A stretch of DNA of 64,000 bases from Selaginella moellendorffii (lineage: Eukaryota; Streptophyta; Lycopodiopsida; Selaginellales; Selaginellaceae). The stretch spans positions 2,396,379-2,460,378 of the forward strand of contig NW_003314266.1 in NCBI RefSeq assembly GCF_000143415.4, given 5' to 3'. The notes below the pieces were generated by a model. That model did not search any database. It worked only from the letters and a program-made list of their open reading frames with translations, and was not told the origin of the DNA. Both the position numbers and the translations under genes were made by a program. Shown here piece after piece: positions 52,406 to 61,533 of the stretch; position 1 is the first letter of the stretch, and the number at the start of each line of letters is the position of its first letter.

Positions 52406-54131
52406 ATGGCTGCTGCTGTTGGAGCTTCCTTCGATCTCTTCAAGCTGCCGCTGCTGCGATCCAGCTCCCGTGGATCATCGCTCCGGGCAAGAACTGGTAT
52501 GTGTTTTACGCGATCTGTACAGTGTGCGGCTTCGAATTCTCTCCATTCTGTCCCTCGGGTAAGGAAGAAGGTTTAAACTATCCAAATGTAGCTCATTTTT
52601 CTCTTGCAGCTCATCGAAACTTTGCTGGAAAAGACCGATCTCACGTCCGAGCAGACCGAATCCGTCACGGACATGCTCTTGGAGGGGGCCGATGCTGCGC
52701 AAATCTCCGCGTTTTTGGTGCTCCTTCGAGCTAAAAACGAGACTTTCGAAGAGGTAGCTCTAACTTTTCTTAGAGGTTTTGCTTGGTTCTTTTGTTCTTT
52801 GTTTTTCTACTTGCTGCTACCTTGAACGATCTCGTTTCCAAATTCCTCACAGATTGCCGGCCTTGCTAAAGCAATGATTAAGCGCTCTATTGCAGTGCCT
52901 GGTCTCGTTGGTGGCCTAGACATTGTTGGTACCGGTGGCGATGGAGCAAACACCGTCAATATCTCGGACTGGAGCTTGTATCCTTGCTGCTTCTTGCGGA
53001 GCCAAGGTTGCAAAGGTACGATGGTTCGGTTTTAACTTTCTGCGTGAAAGTTTACGTGTTTCCTGGCAGCATGGAAACCGCTCGAGTTCTTCAGCTTGCG
53101 GAAGCGCCGACGTTCTGGAAGCGCTCGGCGTGGAGATAAATCTCGGCCCTGAGGTACTCGCTCGAGTTCTTCTAGTATTGTTTTTTCACTCCCAAGTTCT
53201 ATGAGAAGGGAATTGCCAGATGTGTCAAGGAAGCAGGGATTGCCTTTATGATGGCACCGAAGTTTCATCCAGCCATGAAAGTAGTTGGGCCTGTGAGGAA
53301 GTCCTTGAAGGTGAAAACCGTGTTCAATATCCTCGGCCCGCTGCTAAACCCCGCTCGAGTTCCGCACCAGATTGTTGGCGTCTACTCCAAAAGCCTTGTA
53401 AGTTTCGATTATATTTCACTGGAGAATTTTTTTTTCCTGAGACGTGATGATCTCATCTCGAGGAATAGGTACCGAAGATGGCGAAGGCGCTCCAGCTACT
53501 TGGCACAAAGCACGCGTTGGTAGTGCACTCTGAGGGACTGGATGAAATGAGTCCTCTCGGTAAGTCAGTTTGCTTTTTCACACCATTTTTCCAACGTTTT
53601 TTCTTTTCGCGAGCAGGCCCTGGATTCATATTGGAAGTCACTCCCACATCTATCAAAGAGTTCAGCTTCGATCCATGTAAGATCGTTTTCTTCGTTGAAT
53701 TCTCTTCTGATAGAGAAAATGGATGCAGTGGACTTTGGTTTCCCTCGTTGTACAGTAGAAGATTTGCGAGGTGGTGATGCAGCGTTCAACTCTAAGGTTC
53801 TGAGGGATGTGCTTGGTGGACAAGAGGGACACATCGCGAATGCTCTGGTAATCACCATCACCACATTGTAAAGACACTGAAGTGTGTTTTGCCTTTTGCT
53901 CAGATTCTCAATGCTGGAGCCGGCCTTGTTGCGTGTGGAGTGGCCGACGACTTGAAATCCGGCGTCGAAATGGCTCAAGCGGCCCAACAATCCGGCCAAG
54001 CACTCAAAGTTCTGGACTCGTGGATCCACTTGTCCCAGGTTCGTCTTTGACTTTCTGCAAACTCAAAAACGATATTGCCTTCGTTAAAGCAGGAATTGAA
54101 GATGCAAGAAGAAGCCGTGGCTGTTTCCTAG
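52406..54131 (+). CDS. Anthranilate phosphoribosyltransferase (plastid), with an apparent +1 frameshift
   Basis: Multi-exon gene for the tryptophan-pathway enzyme that joins anthranilate and PRPP (plant TRP1/PAT1, bacterial TrpD). The start [20 protein letters not shown] looks like a plastid transit peptide. The N-terminal helices follow ([20 protein letters not shown]), then the PRPP loop [73 protein letters not shown] and the end ...QEEAVAVS-stop. In the exon around 52961-52970 the sequence ATCTCGGACTGG has one G too many for the conserved NIS-TGACIL to stay in frame, so this copy reads as frameshifted. The rest is intact, which suggests an assembly or base-call error at least as much as a true defect. 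Confidence 0.88.
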
Positions 54132-54313
54132 CAGAAGTACTCTAAATTTTTGGCCAAAATAAATCAAGCAAAAACCGCTCAGTATAACAAGTGCAGGATT
54201 GTCTATCAAAAATTATTTGGTGAAGAGCACCACTTACAAAATTGAGAGGAGTTCCGGGGCAAGGCAATCAACAAAACACTTGTTTGTTTGTTATTTTCTC
54301 TCTCCCGTTCTCC
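54132..54313. other. Convergent 3' intergenic region
   Basis: Non-coding space between the TRP1-like stop and the GCK gene stop. Confidence 0.5.
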
Positions 54314-54967
54314 TCACGCAGCCATCCCCTGCCGATCCTCCACTTGAACGTGCACTTGAAATCCTCCTTGCTCTTTCTCCTCCTTGTCCTTGGCTTGATC
54401 CTTGGCTTGATCCGTCTCATCCGTCGCGCCCTGCGCCTGTACCTCAACTTGCTCCTGCTCCGGAATCTGCACCTGAACCTGAACTTGCTCCTCCTCCGGA
54501 ACCTGAACTTGAACCTGAACTTGCTCCTCCTCCGGAATCTGCACCTGAACCTGCACCTGAACTTGCTCCTGCTCCGGAATCTGCACCTGCACCTGCTCCT
54601 GCTGCAGATCCTCCTGCCGCTGCTCCTGCTTGTGCGGCTGCTCACCGCCCCGATCCGCCGAGTCGTCCAGCTTCTCCCCCGCCTGGAGAACCACCGAGTA
54701 GTAGCTCGATCCCTCCATGCACTTCATGAGGACCTGCGTGATGGAGCGGCAGCGCACCACCGTCTCCTCCGATTCCTTCTCCGCCTCCTGCACGCAGTCC
54801 TCCCACTCCTGAAACTCCTTCCCACACGGCCCCGCCTTCATGAACAAACAAAATGGGCACTCGCCCTCCTCCTCTTGCCCCTCCTCTCCTTCCACCACCT
54901 TTCCTTCCTTCTCTTCGCCCCTCTCATCGGCCTCGCGCTCTCGCGCTCGCTCGTCTGCATTCTCCAT
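54314..54967 (-). CDS. GCK-domain protein with a Gln/Val/Glu repeat tail
   Basis: Single exon of 217 residues, ATG at 54967. An acidic start (MENADERAREREADERGEEK) is followed by a GCK domain at about residues 36-83: CPFCLFMKAGPCGKEFQEWE, DCVQEAEKESEETVVRC, TQVLMKCM. This Cys-containing ~50-residue domain occurs in plant and protist proteins, may form a CHCH-like helical hairpin, and has no settled function. The remaining ~110 residues are low-complexity EQVQVQVQIPE repeats. The opposite strand is also open through the repeat, but only this strand has a domain. Confidence 0.85.
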   Translation of the reverse strand: MENADERAREREADERGEEKEGKVVEGEEGQEEEGECPFCLFMKAGPCGKEFQEWEDCVQEAEKESEETVVRCRSITQVLMKCMEGSSYYSVVLQAGEKLDDSADRGGEQPHKQEQRQEDLQQEQVQVQIPEQEQVQVQVQVQIPEEEQVQVQVQVPEEEQVQVQVQIPEQEQVEVQAQGATDETDQAKDQAKDKEEKEQGGFQVHVQVEDRQGMAA

Positions 54968-55056
54968 CGCGAATAACCCTACAGCGAAAACCCTAAATCT
55001 CGCATATTTACAGGCATATTCGAGAGCCTTTAGAATATTCGTGTGAATCGGCATAT

Positions 55057-56712
55057 TCACGGGCATATTGCGTTGGCGAGGAGCACGTAGTTCGCCGAGC
55101 GCGGTGTCGCGGTAATGGCGTCCACGCCGAGCTTTAGAATTCCCTTCGGCCTAGGCGCTGACAGAAAGCACGCCCACTCCAGCGAATCGGGCACAAACGG
55201 CATGCTTGCGAGCAAATCTCTCGCGTTGTCGAGATGCCCAGCCCTGGCGAGGAGATCGATCACGCAGCAGTAGTGGTTCCTGCTGGGACTGAGGCCAAAG
55301 TCTTGGATCATCGAGTGGAAGTAGCTCCTGGCTTGGTAGATCTTGCCCTGGTGGCTGCAGATCATCAGCACCGGAAGGAACGTCACAGCCTCGGGGCGCT
55401 CCAGAGTGTTTAGAGTGCTCATTGTGAAGAATGCGGCTTCTTTGATGTCAAGATTCGCGCTCCGGGCATATGCCGCCAGCATGACATTCCATGTCGTGAG
55501 ATTCCTCTGTGGCATCTTCTCAAATATACTTCTCGCGTTCTGTATCTGCCCGTTTTGAGCGTACGCCGACAGAAGTGCAGTCCACGAGGACACGTCCTGA
55601 CCAGGCATGTCGTAAGAGATTCCCAAACACTCTTCAAAACGCCCGTTCTCGGCAAATGCAGAAAGAAGCTTTGTCCAAGACACAAGGTTCCACTCCGGCA
55701 TACTGTCAAACGCCCGTTTAGATTCCTCCACGTGGCCCCTCAGACCATATGAGACAATCATGACCGTCCACGAGATTACGTTCGCCATGGGCATCTCGTC
55801 AAACACCTGCTTAACCAGCTCGATGTCTTGCCCACTCGTGGCAAATGCTGACAGAAGAGCGTTCCATGAGGCGAGATTTCTCTCTGGCATATTCTCAAAC
55901 ACTCGCTTCGCATCTTCCAATGAGCAGCTCTGCGCGCATGCTGCTAGCAAGGCCGTCTACGTATACAAGTTGTGTACGGGCATTTCATCAAAGAGTTGCT
56001 TTACTTTCGATAAATTCCCGGTCTGGGCATTTGCTGCAAGCATCGCAGTCCAAGATACCACGTCCCACTCGGGCATGTCGTTGAAAACACACGTAGCTTC
56101 TTGCACGCCACCTCTTTCCACAAGTGAGTTTAATATCGAATTCCAACTCACGACATTTCTCTGCGGCATTTGCTTTAGCATCTCTTTCGCATCAGCCAAA
56201 TGCCCGTTCCGAGCGAATGCAGTTACCATAGCATTCCACGTTACAAGGTTTCTCTCGGGCATATTGTCAAACGCCTTCTTTGCCTGCTCGATTCGACCTT
56301 CTCTGGCGAGGAGCACGAGCATTGCTGTTACCGACACAAGATTGTAGAGTGGCATCGATTGGAACAATCCCATTGATGCGTGGAATTCGCCAGCCTCGGC
56401 AAGCGCGCATAGCATCATCGTCCACGAGACCACATTGGGGCTCGGCATCGCGGAGAAGAGGCATTGCGCGTCGCGGATCTGGCCATTTCTGGTGTAGGCA
56501 AATAGCATAAGATCCCACGAGAAGGTGTTCTTGGCGGCAATTCCATCGAAAACTTTGCGCGCTTGAGCTGCGTCCCCGCATCGCCCAAACATCTCGATGA
56601 GCTTGTTGTAGAGAAACACGCGATCGCGGTAAGGAATTCGATCCACGCGCGCGTAGATCTTTTTGGCCTCGCTCAAGCTCTCGCAGGACTGGATCAAGGC
56701 CAGGTCTCGCAT
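55057..56712 (-). pseudogene. PLS-type PPR gene interrupted by one TAG
   Basis: A single frame of 552 codons from ATG at 56712 to the stop at 55057, broken only by a TAG at 55959-55957. The break sits inside a repeat (HNLYT-stop-TALLAACAQ) exactly where the S-type unit normally has Trp (SWTALLAA), so TGG has become TAG. The other units are intact: DRVFLYNKLIEMFGRCGDAA, FDNMPERNLVTWNAMVTAFA, FEKMPQRNLTTWNVMLAAYA. The C-terminal E-like region (NHYCCVIDLLARAGHLDNAR ... SANYVLLANAICP) is also intact. Either a recent pseudogene or allele, or a sequence error; a 251-residue truncated PPR protein is the literal product. Confidence 0.85.
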
Positions 56713-56759
56713 TTACCGGTATCAAAATTATCAATAGCTTTAATTGTCAAGATAAGATC

Positions 56760-58081
56760 TTACTCACGCCACATATGGGCAAATTCGCTCGGTTCTAGCG
56801 CGTTTGCCTCTACGTGAGCTTTTCTAGAGTTCCTGGCCTTGACTTTCATCTTATACTTGGCATCTTTTCGCTTGATGAGCGAACGAACCTGTGTAACACA
56901 CCGAAAACACATCCACGATTAGCTGCGTGGAAAGAATTCGACACGAGATTTACCATGTTTGGAGCCGTGTAGAAGGGATTCTCGTACAGCGGCTTCCCAC
57001 CCATGCTAGCACTGAAGATCTTGATGGGATTCAGACAAAACCTTGGCCCGACCTTGGATTTACACGCCAGATTCAATCACAGGTTACTTGAAAGTGGAAG
57101 ACTTACCTCAATCAGAGTCATCTTCTCGGCAGACGCTCGGTCGAGCTTGTCTGAATCATGGTGTGGCACAGATATCTGAAAATGGAGTTTAGAAACAAAA
57201 CCAACTATCGAGAAACAAAGATTACTTGGTAGTTTCGAAACCAGATATGCTTGTCTAGCACAGTGAATGACAGGACGTGATCAAAGAAAGGCTTGCTCTT
57301 CCTGTGGTCTTTAGGAGTACCAAAGACCTGCAAAAACACTAGTAGTAAACCAGGATCCGCAAAAAGAAAAGACGTTACTTGGATGAACATCTCCTTTATC
57401 AGCCTTAAGTGGGGCTGCTTGTCGAAACTCGATGAGAACGTCAGTATGGGACGAGATCCTTTCAAATGGTTGCCTGTAAGTTTTAGCTCCGCCATAGTGT
57501 GCACTGCAAAACATCGCTACGCATTTCAGACATAGAAGGGAAACAAAGCAAAATGTTACCCGCGTTCACTAAGAACTTGATAGATGGTCCGCCAGGAAAC
57601 TTAGTCATCCACAGATACAAATCCTGTCTTTTCCTGCACTGAACTACGAGCCTTAGCTAAAACACTATGAAGAAAACCTCACCTCGAAGTACAAACAGCT
57701 CGTGCATCCTCGAAGCTCGGCAATCTCATTCAAAGTCCCATTTTTGTTATCCTTGGCTTGAAGCTTCACATCCTTCTTACTGTGCGGCATCAATCCAATC
57801 AGGTCCATCATGAGATGCCGATACCTGGAACGCAAAGATTGTAAAGCCACATTCGCAACGCATTTCCACTACTCTCACCGATAGATGATGCTCCGCGAGC
57901 AAACAACCAGCGTTTTCTCCTTGTTCCTGAATCCCGGCTGCTGTGGCTCCTGCGGATCCTTCAATCCTGTGAGCGTCCTCTTGGGCGGTGGCGCCTCCTC
58001 TGGAACCTGCGCAGCCTCATCCTCGCCGGGATCGGGCGCTGCCTCGGCCGCCTTCGCCTTCCTCTTCTTCCCCTTACCCAT
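56760..58081 (-). CDS. BRX1: Ribosome biogenesis protein BRX1 (Brix domain)
   Basis: Multi-exon gene, first exon 58081-57879. BRX1 is a nucleolar assembly factor for the 60S subunit (27S pre-rRNA processing). A basic/acidic start (MGKGKKRKAKAAEAAPDPGE) precedes the Brix domain: TLVVCSRSIIYRYRHLMMDL, LMPHSKKDVKLQAKD, LNEIAELRGCTSCLYFE, DLYLWMTKFPGGPSIKFLV, GNHLKGSRPILTFSSSFDKQ, VFGTPKDHRKSKPFFDHVLS, DKHIWFRNYQI and VGPRFCLNPIKIFSASMGG. The end ...EFAHMWRE-stop is near-conserved in the family. The stop lies 47 bp from the start of the PPR pseudogene on the same strand; the start is 110 bp from the divergent NDUFS4 start. Confidence 0.96.
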
Positions 58082-58191
58082 AAGCCCTAAGCCCTAAAGT
58101 ACATAACAGAATATACCTTTAACAGTAACGGAGAATGAGGATGACGGTATATGCGCTCATTGCTGAGAGGGCGCGGTAGGGTTCTCGAGCG
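58082..58191. promoter_or_regulatory. Short shared upstream region of BRX1 and NDUFS4 (divergent)
   Basis: 110 bp between the two start codons. It contains TAAGCCCTAAGCCCTAAAG next to the BRX1 start; on the BRX1 strand this reads as CTTTAGGGCTTAGGGCTTA, a telo-box-like motif common upstream of ribosome-biogenesis genes. Confidence 0.6.
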
Positions 58192-59043
58192 ATGGCGATG
58201 CGCCTGGCTAGGCGCTGGGGAGATTTCTCGAGGTACACACAGTCTCTAGGGCGCTCCTTTGCAACTACAGTGTCTTCTGAAGACCCAGGGCTCGAAGTAA
58301 TCAACGAAGGCCCCGCCGTGATCAACTCGGGAGATGTGGGCAAGACCTGTGGGATTCCCAAGGAGCATATGCATCGCAAGGTATGATCTCGTAGAATGTA
58401 GCGATTTCGTGCACAGGAAACTCCTCTTGCTCATTTCTTACTCCGGTCTTCTCTTAGGTTGTAATCTATTCTCCCGCTCGTAGCGCATCGCAGCAGGGAA
58501 GGACTACCATGGGAAAATGGAAGTTCAATTTTGAATCGACCGAGAAGTGAGTTCCATCCTTCGCTGGTGTTGGTTTGGAAAAACTTGGTCTTTGTTTTTT
58601 TCTTTTCTTTCTTCGTTTCTTCTGTTCTTGCGGTTGATCTGGAAAAACTTGGTTTTTCTTTCAGGTATCAGGATCCACTCATGGGCTGGACGTCTACCTC
58701 GGATCCTCTAGCATACGTTGGAGACGCGGCACTTTCGTTCGATTCTAAAGAGTCTGCCATCGAATTTGCGGCAAAGCACGGGTGGGAGTATACGGTAAGT
58801 GTTTCAATCACTTCGCTACTGCGAGTTTTTGATCGATCGACTGGTGTTCATCTGCATTTTGCCCAGGTGCGAGAGCCCCATCAGCAAACTCTCAAAGTGA
58901 GATCACTCGTCTCGCTCTTGTTTCATTCTTTCCTTCGGAGAAATTCCATTCACTAACGCTTCGTTTGCTCGTTTGCGTGGCAGCCCAAAGCTTACGCCGA
59001 TAACTTCAAATGGAAAGGTGCGCCAGTCATGGCCGACGAGTAA
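58192..59043 (+). CDS. NADH:ubiquinone oxidoreductase subunit NDUFS4 (18 kDa, complex I)
   Basis: Five short exons. A mitochondrial presequence ([20 protein letters not shown]) is followed by the ETC_C1 NDUFS4 domain: [74 protein letters not shown] and the C-terminal [11 protein letters not shown]. An accessory subunit that stabilises the N-module of respiratory complex I on the matrix side. Ends ...APVMADE-stop. Length and motifs fit the plant family. Confidence 0.95.
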
Positions 59044-59207
59044 AAACACGAATTCTTCCATTCAAATAACCCGAGTTCTTTGCCGCCACGTCACTGTCCG
59101 ACGTGGCAGAAACAACTGTACATCCTGTGTGCGCGACGTGGCAGACGTGTCACACGCTTGTGAGCCGTCCGATTAGAGTGTTCTCGGTTGATCTAGGTCT
59201 TTCGAGC

Positions 59208-60031
59208 ATGGCATCGGGCATTCTCGGCTGCGCGGCGATTCCAAAGGCCGCGGTGGCGGCGGCTGGATCGTCCACCGCTTGCTGCGATGTCAAGCTAGCC
59301 TGCGCGCCGGGAAGTTCGTGCTCTAGCAGGGTACATTATGGGAATCTTGCGAATCCTGCCACCGCTTTGAGTGGGAGGCATCGATCCAGGTGTTGCGCTG
59401 CTGCCGCTGCTGCTGTGGGGAGGGATTCTAGCCGTGCCGCCACTAGCGAGGCTCAAGAAACAGCAAACTCAGGTACTCTAGCAAATAGCTTTGATTTCTT
59501 TCTATCACACTAGTATCACTGCTTCTACACACGGTGCTTCGAGATTGGCAATTTGGGACTAATCACTTGAAACTCTATAGCATACACTTTCCACTGTTCA
59601 CTTAGCTCCATCTTCCATTTGCTACAGTTTTAGCTCTTCTTTGAGGAAACCTTTTCTTTAGCTATAGTATTCTTCTGTGAGATCGCTTGATAACACGTCA
59701 AATGTTTGTTCCAGCTTGTGCAGTGAACGATTCTACGTTCCAGAAGCTTGTTCTGGAGAGTGATATTCCAGTTTTGGTCGACTTTTGGGCTCCTTGGTGC
59801 GGTCCCTGCCGCATGATAGCCCCACTTATCGACGAGCTCGCCAGGCAGTACGCGGGAAAGCTGAGATGCCTCAAGCTCAACACAGATGAATGCCCAAACC
59901 TGGCCACCGAGTATGGAATTCGCAGCATTCCAACTGTGATTATCTTTGTGGGAGGTGAGAAGAAGGATACCGTGATCGGTGCTGTTCCAAAGTCGAGCTT
60001 GACGTCCATGATTGATAAATACCTCAGCTAA
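59208..60031 (+). CDS. Plastid thioredoxin (m-type-like)
   Basis: Two exons (59208-59472 and 59715-60031). The first encodes an Ala/Ser/Cys-rich transit peptide ([20 protein letters not shown]...). The second encodes the thioredoxin fold with the active site [20 protein letters not shown], then [40 protein letters not shown] and the end IDKYLS. WCGPC, the cis-Pro (SIPT) and overall length (about 193 residues with transit peptide) fit m-type thioredoxins, which pass electrons from ferredoxin-thioredoxin reductase to Calvin-cycle and other stromal targets. x- or y-type cannot be fully excluded without alignment. Confidence 0.92.
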
Positions 60032-60585
60032 GGCTTTTTACACTCTTCCCTTGTTTCTTTGCTTCCTTTAAACAATCATGGTTTAGTTAACATATTCTGT
60101 ATATACTTGCAGACTTTGGTGCATATACAAATTTCTAACTTGGCTTTATTTGTACAAAATATTGCTTATGCCTTTCGCTTAATACTCACTGAATATTGTA
60201 TAAGAAAGAGGTCATTTCAACCCCATAGTCAATTATTTTTTAATTTTCAATGAAGACAAGTTTTATTAACCAAATTTTTATTTATTAATAACATAAAATA
60301 ATATTATATTCATTTTTAAAAAGTATCTATACTGTTAATAATTAAAAAAAGTAATATAATTTATTTTTAATGAGATTAAAAAAGGTAAAAAACAAAAAAA
60401 CTGCAGTTAAACTCATTCAAAAGCTTATTACCTTCTTTAACTCTACTGTGTCAAATAGATTTTGAATAATATACTAATAACAATTTAGACATTAAATATA
60501 TATATATAACAAAGCCCATGTTCTAAATCTTTTTATGCATAATTAAAACTATACTCAAATTAACCTGACAGTTTGTACTACAATA
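60032..60585. other. AT-rich intergenic region
   Basis: 3' side of the thioredoxin gene running into AT-rich DNA. No gene seen. The composition change at about 60.1 kb is abrupt. Confidence 0.5.
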
Positions 60586-61533
60586 TTAAAGATTTTTGTA
60601 AATTTTGTTTGTCCATATCACTCTCTTATAATTATGAAAATGAGAACTTATAACAAGTTCTCCAGTATCTTCCAGCTTTAAAATAATAAGTTTTATGCAA
60701 TTTAAGCAATCAACTGTAGTTTCCCAAAAACTAAATCCTTTATTATCCTTAATAATTAGCTTTCCATCAGTTTCAAGATGAAGCATACAAAATATATCAG
60801 TTTTTTCAGTGTTTGTAGACCATATACTTTGTTTATTAATAATATCTTCAATTATTAAATTACAATTACCTAGAGTTACTCTATATTTATTATTATCTGA
60901 AATTAAAGAATTCCCAGATATGATATACGAGCCAGATAGTTTTAATGGACCATTTATTAATGTTGATCTATATGGCCAACAATATGATTTATCAGAATCA
61001 ATAATATTATTTAAAATATTTGGTGGGGGATTTGTATCGTCAGGCAAACCTTTTGGATATCTTAAATCAGGAAATGGTTCATTAGGGTTTCTTTTAGGAC
61101 TTCCAAGTGCTATAAAATCTATTGAAAAATATCTATATACTGTAATAATCATTCCTGCACCATACAGACGTGCATGATATTCTACAAGCCGTAGCATTTG
61201 TAAAAATGTATCTCTTAAATATTGTCCAGAAATTGAATAATTAGGTGGAAGAGATGGACAATTAAAATTTCTTATACCTGTAGGAAATATATTAATTCTT
61301 ATTATAACTTGTTGATAACCAGCAGCAATAGTATCATAAATATAATATCCATTTGGATTCAATGTAATCAAACTATTAGGATCAATACTTTCAATTAAAC
61401 GTCTCAAATTATTTACTATAATAGCTATATGACGTGTGCCAAAATGAGCAATACCACCAAGGCATCTAGTCTGTGGTGGTTGTGCAAAGCAAAATACAAT
61501 AAAAAATGCAAATGTTATTAGTCTATAAGCCAT
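60586..61533 (-). CDS. Secreted lectin-like protein, GNA/B-lectin C-terminal half (copy 3)
   Basis: Intronless, 315 residues, ATG at 61533. Homologous along its length to the copy at 19816: signal peptide (LITFAFFIVFCFAQPPQTRC), the conserved unknown N-terminal part (GYQQVIIRINIFPTGIRNFN; LRLVEYHARLYGAGMI; RYPKGLPDDTNPPPN) and the lectin-like C-terminal part (GNSLISDNNKYRVTLGNCNL, LHLETDGKLIIKDNKG, LEDTGELVIS). Cys residues in the C-terminal part (FCMLH, DCLNC) are shared with copy 1 and may form disulfides. AT-rich throughout, unlike the neighbouring thioredoxin gene. Sugar specificity and role are unknown. Confidence 0.77.
   Translation of the reverse strand: MAYRLITFAFFIVFCFAQPPQTRCLGGIAHFGTRHIAIIVNNLRRLIESIDPNSLITLNPNGYYIYDTIAAGYQQVIIRINIFPTGIRNFNCPSLPPNYSISGQYLRDTFLQMLRLVEYHARLYGAGMIITVYRYFSIDFIALGSPKRNPNEPFPDLRYPKGLPDDTNPPPNILNNIIDSDKSYCWPYRSTLINGPLKLSGSYIISGNSLISDNNKYRVTLGNCNLIIEDIINKQSIWSTNTEKTDIFCMLHLETDGKLIIKDNKGFSFWETTVDCLNCIKLIILKLEDTGELVISSHFHNYKRVIWTNKIYKNL

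Noticed and set aside
54242-54976. Plus-strand long frame opposite the GCK gene
   Set aside because: It is Leu/His/Pro-rich and mirrors the repeat tail; the GCK domain is on the minus strand.
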